This document shows, in pieces, positions 44,501 to 56,500 of a stretch of DNA of 64,000 nt. The number at the start of each line of letters is the position of its first letter. Positions within the stretch are counted from its first letter, which is position 1. Under the pieces are notes generated by a model. That model saw nothing but the letters and a program-made list of their open reading frames with translations. It was not told where the DNA came from and ran no database searches. The position numbers and the translations under genes are program-made. Location: NCBI GenBank assembly GCA_030068075.1, contig CM057843.1:38411332-38475331 (forward strand), read 5' to 3'. The stretch comes from Paguma larvata (lineage: Eukaryota > Chordata > Mammalia > Carnivora > Viverridae).

Positions 44501-47500
44501 TTCATCTACACTAACCATTAAATCCATGTTTTAAAATAATTCAAACTTCAAACGAGACCTGTGAAGTCCCGAATCACAAAGTGTCAGAACAAAATATTTT
44601 TTTTAAATAATGAAACATATGCCATTACCAGTACCAAATTACTTAAATATGAAAAATTATCGTGGATCATTTTTGAGTGCTTTTCTCATACCACTCGCAT
44701 AGGAAACATTTTTAAACTTAAAAGCACTTTTTCAAAAACAATACCCGTATTCTCTTTCAGTCTTTAGCTCATGCTTCATAGTCTTTTGTTCTTGTGCATA
44801 CTTCACTGTATATAACACTAATCACATTAGTACAGAGATAAATATTATGTATTCGCACACACATATACATAATGTACATACATATGCATACTTGGTATGC
44901 TCAATATTTTGTTTTCCTGATAGGAATTATCGAAATTATCAAACATTATCAAAATGGTTGGCGACCACTAATCTCGAGAACTCACCACACTATGTGGACA
45001 CGCTACCTGGTGGACTAGAAGGTGCTCCCAGAAGGAGTTATCTTCCAGGGAGGCTAGCCCGGGCACTGGGGCCGAGTAGCAGAGAGGGTGGTGGGTTATA
45101 GGCGAGAGGCCGTGAATTTGATGTTGCCATAGGGCCAGGACTCCTGAAACTCGGCCTTCCCATGTTCACATCCTTTCCCCTGACTCCCTCGTGGGCCCCT
45201 TCCCCGTCTCCTACCTTGTTGAGGAACTGGTTCCAGCCAGAGGGGCAGCCCCCCAGGGCCGTGGGCGGCAGGTCGGGGGGCTGTGGCTCTCCGGTGCTGT
45301 TGCTGCGCTTGCAGATGTAAGGCAAGGCTGTCAGGCACCTCTGGTCCCCCCAGTCCTCTGCAGAAAGAGGGGGGCAGTCGCTCTAGCACAGGGCAGGGCT
45401 GGCAGCACCCTGGCCTCATGCCCTAAGAAGAGAGCATGCGGGTCAGGTGTCCGTGTCCAGCTCTAAACTCTAGACCTCTGTGGCTGCTGGGCCATGGGGA
45501 CAAGTCCCCTCTCTGGGTCTAGCCCCTCTTGAACTGTGGGAACAAAGAGAATGAGAAGAGACTATCGGGGTTGCCTAGGCTCACCTCACTGCCCCCAACA
45601 GCAACCTCCTCCTGGGCTTCTGCACCCTCTCTGCCCCCACCTTGCTCTCACCTCGGCTGGCGGTCATGTACACACACTTCTTATCCTTGCCGATGGGCCG
45701 GGGTTTACCGGGGGCCCAGGAGATGAAGTTTATGATGGAACCATCTGTCCACCTGCAACAGCACCAGGCAGAGGAGACGCCAGCATTGGCCCGGGGCCCA
45801 ACCTCCTCTGTACGCAGCAATGAAGGCCACTGGGAGGGGGCGGGGAAGGGCCCAAGTCCGGGGGCTCCAGGCAGCTGGGGACCCCCAGGTAAAGCCCCGC
45901 CCTCCCTGGGCTCTCATTCTCTAATTAGAAAAGCCCGAGAATCCCAGAGCAGAGGTCCAAGGGCAACAACTCGCTGAGATTATGTATGTGCGCCTGGTCC
46001 TCGCTGCCTCAAGCCCCCTCACGCATGGTAGGGGGGTACTGAGTACCGAGAGGCCCCTCTGGACATCATATGTTCCTGCCTATGTCCTGAGGGGGCCTTA
46101 TTGATGAGTGACCCCAGCAGAATATAAGCTGCCTTTATTTGGTGCCCAGTTATGTGCTGGATGCTGTGCTAAGGACTTCACATACCTTCTTTCTACTCCT
46201 CAGAGCAATGCTACCAGGCGGGCCTCACTATTCTCATTGTGAGATGAGAAAACCAAGGCCCATTTGATCAAGGCCACACAGCCAGGGAGGAACACAGCTG
46301 GATTCAAATTCAGGTCTGACTGCCCCTGTGGGCAGCCTCCCTGGCTCCCACCTGGGCCGTGGGCGGCCATCCAGGCACGTGCTCCCCCTCCACACCCGCT
46401 GCCCCCCCCCGGAAGGCTCCTACCTGAAACGCCCATCACTCTCTGCGGTGTGCAGGCCGATCCACCAGTGCTGCTCCTGGCCCCGGGAGAACTGGGGAAA
46501 CCGGTCAGGCAGATGAGGTGGGGCAGGGCCTCTCCTCCAGGTCCTGCCCTCCCCCGGCCCGCAGGGTGCCCGTTCAAGTGCTCACCTTCTGTAGGTTGTG
46601 TCCCAGGAAGTCCAGCTCGGCCTGGCCGTGCACGGAGGCCAGCTCGGCCTGGAACCACGTGCAGATGCGCTGCGCCTGTGCCCACGTGGAGTGGTGCTCG
46701 AAGAACTTGTACTCGGCCTCCTGGAAACGCAGCCACTCCCGCCGGCCTGCGGAGGCAGTGCGAGCATGCCAGTAGCGGCCAGGCAGGGCTTGCCTGCTCG
46801 CCTAGCAAGGCCGGATCCAAGGGCAGGCAGCAGGTGGCTTTCCGGCCGCTAGGACCGGGGCAGGAACCACTCCAGGCCCAAGCTTGCCCCTGCTTAGAGA
46901 TGGAGGCTGACAGGGCTCCAGGCGTCCTGATTCCCCTTCCCTGGACTCGAATCCCTAACTCCTTCTGTTCCATCTCAGCCAGGCCCTGCTCCGGAGGTGA
47001 GGTCCCTTACCCTCTCCAACACAGCCCAGGGCGGTAGGGGGGAAGTCGGGGGGAGGGCGCGGGGCGCCTCACCTTGTGGGCTGATGTCGGGCTCCCGCAC
47101 GTCTGTGCCTACAGGGACAACAGGAACAGAGACGCTGCAGGGAAAGAAGACCCTCCCCTGGATTCCCGGCGCCGCCGCCCTTCGCCCCATCCTCCGTTTC
47201 CCAGCGCCATCCCACCCAACCTCGAGGGATCTTGCAGATCCAGTCCAGCTGCGTCTCGCACTGCATGGCCACCCACTGCAGGGAGGCCAGGTCGAGCACT
47301 GCACAGCCCCTGATGTCGTCGTCGTCGTGCCGGCTCCGGTCGAAATTGTGGTAAGAGAACTGGAGGTCGGAATGCGAGAGGGTTGTCGGGCAAGAAGCGC
47401 AGGCCTCAGCGTCCCCAGAACAATCGAACTGGAGGCCTGGCCTGAGCTGGGAGCCCCTAACCCGGGCTGGACGCCCCGGCCCCCGCGTTGTTCGAGATGC

Positions 47501-50500
47501 CCGAACTCGGCTAAACCTCTCCCACCTCCAGGTGCACGCCCACAACGGAGCCCCGCCCACTCAGGCCCCGCCCACCGCCAGACCAGTCCCCTCCAGGCCG
47601 GCTCACCCCCAAGCCGTCGCTCCAGCGCCAGCTCTGCCCTGCTCCAGGATCTCGACGGTTCAGACCGATCCAGAACCAGTTCTGCTCGTGGACCTCGGGC
47701 TCTGATTCACTTCAGCACAACACAAGGGTGGGGTCAGAAGAGACGGGGATGAGAGGAGCAGTCCCAAGGGCCTGGGGCCTCTCCGTCTGGGCTTCAGAGA
47801 CTCAGAGAACTGGGCTCGCGGGACCAAGCGCCCAGCTCACTGCGGGAGGGCTTCGTTCGGGTGGGGTTTGCCCTGTGAGCAAGACTCTCTAGGCTTTCAC
47901 TTCAGGACTTTAGGAAGTCGATGGGGAAGGAGCAAAGACTGGGAAACTGGAATCAGATAAAAGTAGATTCCAGTCCCAGGAAACCCATGGAGCAAACCGG
48001 TGACAGCAGGCAAATAACCCAACCTCTCTATCAGCCCACATGGGTCGGTGACAAGGTCTACTTCGTAGGGTGGAAGAAAAGGCTGAATGAGGATTAAATG
48101 TTTAGCGCAGTGCCTGAGATGTGGTGAGAGGCCATCGACGAGAACTGTAATTACTAATCAAATAATATAATCTTGATGTTTGCTGGAAAGACATGGCCCT
48201 GGAATGAAGATCTCAGGAGGCCTGGGTCCATTTGCACTTTTCCCAGTGCTAAGGGATTATAGGTGTCATAGGATGCTGGGATCCTGGACGGACCCCCATG
48301 GGCAAATGCTCACTTTTGTAGCTTTTGTCCTCCTCTCAGGAAAAGCAGTTTATTGAGGAGAGTGGGTTGTTCCGGGGTGGTGTTGGGGGCGGGGAGATGC
48401 TCAACTTGGATCGGCTTGCAGAGGAATGGGGAGGGCAGTTACTTCTGTAAAAGTGTGGGAGTCTGAGGGGGCCACTGCTGGCTCCCCGACACTGGTGAGC
48501 AACAGAGTCTCCACCTCCGGGGAGACGAGGGCTACCTGACGGAGGACAGGAGGGTCCTGGCATTAGCTGTGGATACACAGGTCATTCCCAGCCCTCGGAC
48601 AGGCCTTGCCGGGGGCGCCCTCACCCCGCCCCCTGCCCTGCACCCGGCAGAACCAAGAACCCACACAGGTGCGTGCGGGCCACCGCGCCAGGCTGGGTCA
48701 GTACCCGAAGATCTTGTTGAGCATGTTGGCCACAAAGTGCTCCTCCTCATAGCTGGCCAGGCTCAGCAGCTGGGCTCCCAAATCCTGGCAGGCCCTCTGG
48801 GCCTGCACCCAGCTCTTCTTGTCCTGCAGCCGCTCCGAGCTGAACACCTACAGGCACAAAGTCCACATGTCCAAGCTGTCCCACTGGTCCGCTCGCCCTC
48901 CCATGACAGCAGTGGGGACGGGGACTGGGGCCTCACTGGACGGGGGTGCAGGCTAGCTAAGACAAGCCTGCACATCAGAGAATGAGCCCTGGGGAGGGGA
49001 GCCAGCACAGCCAGCTCTTAGAGAACACCCCTGCCCAGACCCCTGAACCAGCCACTGTGGTTGTGGGCCAGTCTCTTCCCCTCCCTGGACTCAGTTTCCT
49101 CGCGAAATAAAAGACCTTGGACTCCGTCAGTGGCTCCCAAACCCAGCAGGGTTTAAAACTTTAGAGTACCAGGCCGCACCCCAACCTAGTGAATCCCCAT
49201 CTCCACAGCTGCAGCATTTACTTTTATCAAGCTGCCCAGATGGTGCTGAAACACAGACAGCCCAGCCCCAACGTTTGGGAACCTCTGAAACGGATTATCT
49301 CCATGGTTTTTTTTTCAATAGGTGTTTATTGAGCACCTATTATGTGCCACACCTGACATTCCACTGACAAGATTCTGAATGTCATCAGAAATCACCTCTG
49401 TCTGCAGACTGCTGTGGGGAAACAGTGTCCCTGGGGCCCAGCTGCCTGGGCCCTGCGGGGCTGCCCTCGCCCCGGGCGTGCGGCTCCTTTGCTCCAGTCT
49501 CTCTCCCTCCTCCCATGCCAGCAGGCTGCCTACCTTATAGCAGTGCCGGAGTTTGGGGTCTGACCCCCAGCCCTGGGGACAGGAGCCAGTGAGGCTGGGC
49601 GTGGGGTCTGGCCCAGGCAGTTCGGGCGTCACCGGCGTGCCGAGGCTCTGCCGGCAGATGTAGCGGGCCCGGAACGCGGTGCAATTCTTCACCTCCCACA
49701 GCCCCATGGCGCTGCCCGTGGCCAGGGCCACGCAGCCCCCACGGCTGTACCCTGGAGGAGGGAGCAAGAGACCCGTTTGCTGAGGACTCGTGGCCCAGTC
49801 CTCCCCACACTGGGTGACCAGCTCAGCCGGCAGCGGGGACCCGGAAGGGTATGGAGGTAGAGTCTCAGCTCTGTGTTTACTCCTGGGTGAGATCTTAGAC
49901 AAGTCGCTTAACTTCTCTGAGGCTGCTTGACCATCTATCTATCAGGGAATTGAAAAGGCTACAAAAGATAATGAATGTGAAATGGCAATAATCATAATAG
50001 TGAGCCCCTGTGCTCGCTTCACATACAATATCTAAGCACTTCACATATATTAATCCAGTTAAGCCTCACATCAACCTTATGAGAAAAGTACCATTTTCCT
50101 CACTTGACAGATGAGAAATTGAGGCTCAAACATGCGCCAGGTGGTTTGGCCCCCAGAGCCTGTGCCCCTGACCACTTTACCGCACTGTACCAATGATCGG
50201 TTTACTGGGAAGCCCTGGGACTCGGTCCCCGAGGGGCAGGTCTGTGCGGCCTCCTGGCTTCAGCAAGGAAAGTCAAAGAAAGGGTCGGCCGAGCGCCGTG
50301 CCAGAGGGGCTCACCGGGCTGGTCCCGGTTCCAGTGAGTGTACATGACCTCATCCCCGCTGAGCCAGCGGAAGGAGCCGGTGCGGTTGAGGTCCTGCAGG
50401 GCGGTCCAAAAGTACTCTCCATCCCAATTGTAGATGAGGCTGCTGACAAAGGCCTGCTCGAATCTGTGGGAGAGAAGCTGGTCAGGCAGGGAGCTCGCCC

Positions 50501-53500
50501 CCACCCCGACCACTCCCCGGGCCACGGGCCAGATGCCCTGCCCCCCCCAACCAGTAACTTGGGGGACCCGTGGGGACCCTACAGCTGACACATAGCAACC
50601 AAGCTCCCCCACTACTGCCTGCACCCCTGTGCCTTGCTGAGAAGAAAGTAGAGAAAATCAGACACAGCCGAGGCCTCTCTTGGGCGTCCAGCCCACATCT
50701 ACACCTGTTTCTGCCCCTGCCCAGGCCCTGCCCTACACTGGGGTCGCTTAATAAAGGGCAATCATTCTTGTGACAAGATTAGAAAAAGGTTCTGAAGCCA
50801 TTTGAGGATCCAAGGACTCAGGTCCCTCTGTCCTTAATGTCACAACGCCACCCCGTTGGGTGCAGGGCCCACGTCAGGCATTAAGACAGGCGGTGAGGGC
50901 TGGTTTGAGCACACATCCCGGCCAGTACCTGTTGGTGATGGTGACCAGCTGGGAGCCGTGATCGGTGCATAAGCGCCGGGCCTCACTGTAGCTTACTTGG
51001 TCCTCTCCCAGCCAGTAGCAGGATGGGCTGTGCCATGTCCAACCCTGGCTCGAGAGAGTGGGCAGAAGAGGGACGTCTGTGGGGAGGACTCTCCTCCCTC
51101 AGCCATAAATCCTGGGGTGAGGGATGCCATCGGTGGCATCGCTGAATGTGCCACAGGCTTGGGCACAGGACAGAGGGGACTGGTTGACTCCAGAGATGGC
51201 TCTTCCTGTGCTGTGTTCTGCACCTTATCTCTTCACATCCCCGCTCCCTACCGTCACCCACAACTGCCGGACCGGAGGTGGAAGCACGGCCCAAGGACGG
51301 CTGACCCTGGAGGCAGCCAGTGACCCGCCTGTGGGCCCGTGAAGATAGATGGGCGGCCCACTGAACTCCTCTCTTGGGCATTGAAACCAAGAGTCACGGC
51401 GGGAACACTGCCAGTTGGCTGCGAAACCAGAGCTGAAAAGCTGGGAGGGCTGCCAGGATGTGGAAGGGCTGGGTAATCCTCGGGTCCTGGAAAAGGTTCA
51501 GTGAGCGGAGGAGGCAGCGAGCCTGGGGTGGGGGGACGGACCCTCGGCGAGGAGCAGCGAAGGAGGAGGCGACCAGCTGCCGCTCGGTGGCTGGTTCTCC
51601 ACCCTCCAACCCCCACGAGACCAGGCAAGGCTTCACCCAACAGACCTCCCGCGCCTTGGGCCACCCTGAGCTCTCTGCTCCTGCCTTGCCTGGCCACTGA
51701 GGCTCAGAGACACTGAGTGATAGGACTTTGTACATAGTACGAGGTGGAGCTCAGACTTGACCCCACACCACAAAGGCTGCTCCTGTCCTCACCACAGCCC
51801 TGCTCCATCCTAAGGTGACACAGGTGCCTGCCAGGACCTTCACCTCCATGAGCTCTTGAAATGAGAAGGCTCGGGTGGATTCAAGGTTGGGAGAAGGTTA
51901 CAGCCCCTTGGGCAGGACCAGAGCAAAAGAGAAGCTGGTGGGCCGGGAGGAAGGCTGTGCTAAGACCCCGGCTCTCCCAGCGTACGAACCGGAGCTGCTC
52001 AACGCTGCATGCACAGGCGGCCCTGCTGTCAGCGCCGTTAGTCACTCCTCCTCTCTCCCCTGCCCCCCCCCACCCAAGCCAGGACAGAGCCCTGGGCCAG
52101 TCCCTGCCCATGCCGGCCCCCCAGATGCTTCAGTGGGGCCCCTGCCTGCTCTCCCTGGCAGCTCGTGCCTGTTGTTGTTTCGGGCCCCTCCCCTGGGGGA
52201 GAGCTTGGGGTTCATGTGAGGTGGAGGTGTGGCAAGGGGGCTCCGTCCAAAGGAAAACAATGCCGGAGGAGCCAGACTGGCAGCAAGGGGCTGGCGAGGA
52301 CGTGGCCTCGGCGGAGGGAGCCACCGGGGGCCCAAACACCATGGAGTGTCTTTTTTGAGCAACCTCCCCATATCCATCCACACCACTTACACCCCTGCTT
52401 GGCTGAGGGCCAGGTTGTCGGGAGCCTGGGAGGGCCTGGAGGAGGACATGGGTGCCTCATTCAGACACGCACTGCCCCACTAACCCGGGCAGTCCTGGTC
52501 CTCTTCCTCCCTGAACATCTGGAAGCCCCTGGGGCTAGGAATGCAAGGAAGGAGACACCAGAAGGGCCTCATTCTCCAGGAGACAGACAAGCACACCGCA
52601 TGTCAGACGGCAAGGTGCATGCCAGCAGAGACAGAGCTGGGGCGGGGGGTGCAGCCTCACTCAGGCGAGGACTCCAGGGCCTGCCCACACCCACCTCCTG
52701 TTCTCTGCTGCCTCTGAGAAGTAGCTTCCCCAAAAAAGAGTGGGGGTTGGGAGCCCCCACCCTACCCCCCCTACCCCCACCCTGTCTCATTCAATATCAC
52801 TCTTTCTGGAAGAGAGCGGTGTGGAGAGTAGGAGGAAGGGATGTGCCGAGCACCGGAGGATGCTGGGGGAGGCTATCGCCTCCCTCCCCAGGGAACCCCT
52901 CTGGTTGGCCCCACCCAGGGGCAGCTCCAGAAGCACCCTCACCTTCCGGCAGCCGTGGTCCTCCTCGGCTGCCCCCTGGCTCAGCTGGCCTGCCTTCTTG
53001 CAGATGGACGGCAAGGACTGGTTGCAGGGACTGTCATTCCAGCGACCTTCCTAGGGACACAGGATGAGGGACAGTCTCAGCCCCCTGCCCCCAAACCCTT
53101 TGGCGAACCTGATTTTTCGACCTGCCCCTGCCTCTGACTTGTTGTGTGATTCTAAGAGGCTTGTCCTCTCTGTGTTCCAGACTGTCCTGGGGACACAGTC
53201 TCCTGGCCAACAGTTTGTCTGCCTTTAGCTCCATCCAGAGGGCTGGGGTGTCTGTGTTCCAGTCCCCAGGACGATGCCTCACATGTGGCAGACACTCAAC
53301 AAATAGTTGTTTATAAATTTTTAAATAGCATCCCTTATGCCAGACGGCTCTGTCTCTACAGCCCTGGCACTGTTTTGCAGCATCTTACAGCAGAATGTCC
53401 TATCTTGTCCCTGGAGTCCACACTCTGTCCCTCTGACTCGGTCTCCTTTTAAAGGGTCTCTTAGCTCTGCTTGAAGCCCTATGTCAATTTCTTCATCTAC

Positions 53501-56500
53501 CCACAATGCCTCTGAGCCCAAACCATGGCAAATAGCCATCACCCCATAAATTTTTGAGGAGACAGGACCCTGGGCTGGGTAGGGCTGGCACAGAGCAGCC
53601 CTGCTCATGCAGCGTGTCCACAAAACGTGGCTTCTGATGCCACCTGCCGGTAGGGAAGAGCAGCTGGTAGGCCGAGATCGTGCCGGCAGCATCCTAAGGC
53701 TTCACGAGAATTAAGTCCTTTAATCCTCCCAATGACCTTCTGAGGTCTGCACTGTTGGTGTTCCGTTGACAGATGAGGAAACCAAGGCACAGTGAGGTTA
53801 AGTAGCTTGCCCGAAGTGACCCAGCTAGCTGGGAGTGGGGAGGATTCCAATCCACACAATCTCTGCACATGGAAGGGAAAGGGCTGGTGGGGAAGTGGGG
53901 GCTTCCGAGCCATGGGTGGTGGTCTAGAGGCAGAAGCTGACAGTAGCACCGGGAGGGTGGGGAGAAGGGGGTTCTCACCGGCCCCCAGATGGTGACACAG
54001 TCTTCTAGGCTGTCCCGGAAGTTGTTGGGCTCAAAGGGGTGCCAGTGGGTGAAGCTCACAAGGCTCCCATCAGACCACTCAAAATTCATCTGCAGTTTCA
54101 AATCATTGAGGCCAATCCACAGCTCCTCCACCTCTGGCATGCAGCAGGGGAGAGGGGAGAGAAGACACGGAGAGGTCAGCCTCAGCCACCAGCCGCGGAT
54201 GGACAGCCCCACAGCCTCTTGGGCAGGATGGGACGGGCAATGGGAAGGCCCTGCCCTCCACCCCAGGTGTGTGGGCGAGCAGCCCCTCACCTTGCTTGAT
54301 CTGCTTGGTGATGAACTCCAGCTCGGCCATGCTGTGGATGCTGAGCAGGTCGCCCCCGCCCCGCAGACACGCCTTCTTGGACTCCTGCCAGCTGCGCTTC
54401 TCGGCCTGCAGGCGGTAGCAGTGGCCCTGGAAGGGCTGCCAGCTGGGCTCGCACTCCACCTTCACGTTGGCCCACACATCTGCAGAGACCCACGAGGTGC
54501 CGTTCAGGGACCAAGCCACCCAGCCCAGGTGCCTTGACCCACTGAGTGTCAACACAGGCGGGGCCCTAACGTCACCTTCCTCCCCCCCACCCCCGCCCCC
54601 GCCCCCAACACCTGTCTCAGATCAGCCCTGGCGCCAGAACAGGTCCGAATGCTGAATGATTCTAAAAAGACAAAGCCCTCCAGGGCTGCTGGAGGCCCAG
54701 ATGCAGAGCCCCAGGAGGTGGAGGCAGATTTCACCCAAGACAGGACAGCCCCTCCAGCTAGGGCTTTCAGAAAGATGGGGGGGGGGGGGACTCAAGTCAG
54801 ACTAGCCTTGGGAGCCTCAGTTTCTTCCCCTGTAAATGGGATTTCCTGGGGAGCCTGGGTGGCTCAGTCAGTTGAGCCACTGACTTCGGCTCGGGTCTTG
54901 ACCTCACAGTTCATGGGTTCGAGCCCCACGTCAGGCTGTGTGCTGACAACTCAGAGCCTGGAGCCTACTTAGGATGCTGTGTCTGCCTCTCTCTCTCTGC
55001 CCCTCCCCCACACATGCTGTTTCTCTTTCTCTCAAAAATAAACAAACATTAAAAACATTTTTTAATGGGATTTCCTATTATAAGATTCAAACGTAGCTCA
55101 TGTCCACCTTGCTGAATAAATGATCTCACACAGCATATATTGAGCGTGGACTTGGTGCTGACCTCGGCAGTCTGGGATGTAGGGATGGGGAAGTGAGGCC
55201 ACCAGGCCAGAGGCCCAGGAAATCACTACTAGCTCCTCCCCCCTCCCTCAGCTCCACTCAGGGCTGAGAAACTAACCAGTGACAGGCGCTTCCTCACCCC
55301 CATTTCCATGCATTTCAGGGTCACTCTCTAGGGATCGGGGTCCCAGAGCAGCTGAAGCAAACAAGCCCTCACTGGGCCTTGGCAAGAGAAAACAAGACTT
55401 CACTAAACCACCCACAACGTCAGGCTCGGGCAGGATTCTGCCCAGCCAGGCGGGAAAGCATGTGCCCACTCGAAGCATCGCCCCGGACTGGGATTCTGGG
55501 ATCCACTCCATCCTGTGAGACGCTCCAGGGTCCAGCATACTGTTTCTCAGAGGCCTGGCAAAGTGGGGAGAGCTGAGCCTGAGCTGACTTGCTCCTCGGC
55601 TCTGACCTGTCAATCAGCTCCTGGGCCTCCTGGCTAAGACCCAAGGCTGCCTTCTTTGGGCTGTTGGGGGGAAAGAAACTCATGAAATATGGAAATATGG
55701 ATGCTTTGGGGACACAATGGTGTCTGCCTTTGGAATGACATGCCTTGTGCGATGAGACCCAAAAACGCATTCGAGAAACTGCTCGGAAAAGCTGCCTCAC
55801 GCGGAGCGGGATGAAAGAGGCAATCCAAGGCCACAGACACATCTGCAGGTCCGTGAGGCCTCGGAGGAGACCTCCCCCAGTGGGGCCGCACTGGGCAGAT
55901 CCAGGGGAAAGAGGACTTGGTGAGGCCACAGACAGGTCAGGCCTGCCTACAGTGGGACCCTCCTTCCTTCTAGGTCCGAGAAGACCTAGAATTGGTGCCC
56001 GCCCCAGGCCCCCCCCAGCTACAGGTGAGACGCCCCACGTGTGGGGTGCCAATGTTTTAGGCCTTTGTTCCTGACCCCTTAGGGGAGGAGGAGACAAAGC
56101 AGTGGCCGGCTGGCAGCCCTGAATCCTTCTCTGGCAACAGAAGCAGAAGTCTCGATCTGTAAGCTCTTTATTTTTCGTGAGCCTGTCCGTTTTTTTCTGA
56201 TTGTGACATATTTTTCCTTCTAACAAAATTCCCTCTTCACCATCCCCACGGCTACTGGACTCTTGTCGTAGCCCTTCCAACCTACACCGACCAACATCGT
56301 CTGCTACCCACGGACCCGCTCCTTTGGGCAAGGCCCGGCGTTCAGCCTTACAACCTTGCAAGGGGTAGGAGCTTATTCGAGATTTGTGCTCAGAGACGGA
56401 GTTGTTTGCCCGAAGTCACACAGCAAGGAGGGGCACAATGCTGTTGCCCATTACCCCAACCTCCTCCACAGGCCCCTACAGCTATCTCTGTGAATCACAG

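Noticed and set aside
46264..47037. 257-codon frames on both strands over MRC2 exons 17-18
   Set aside because: They run through true splice sites and intron sequence; the spliced MRC2 reading explains the region.
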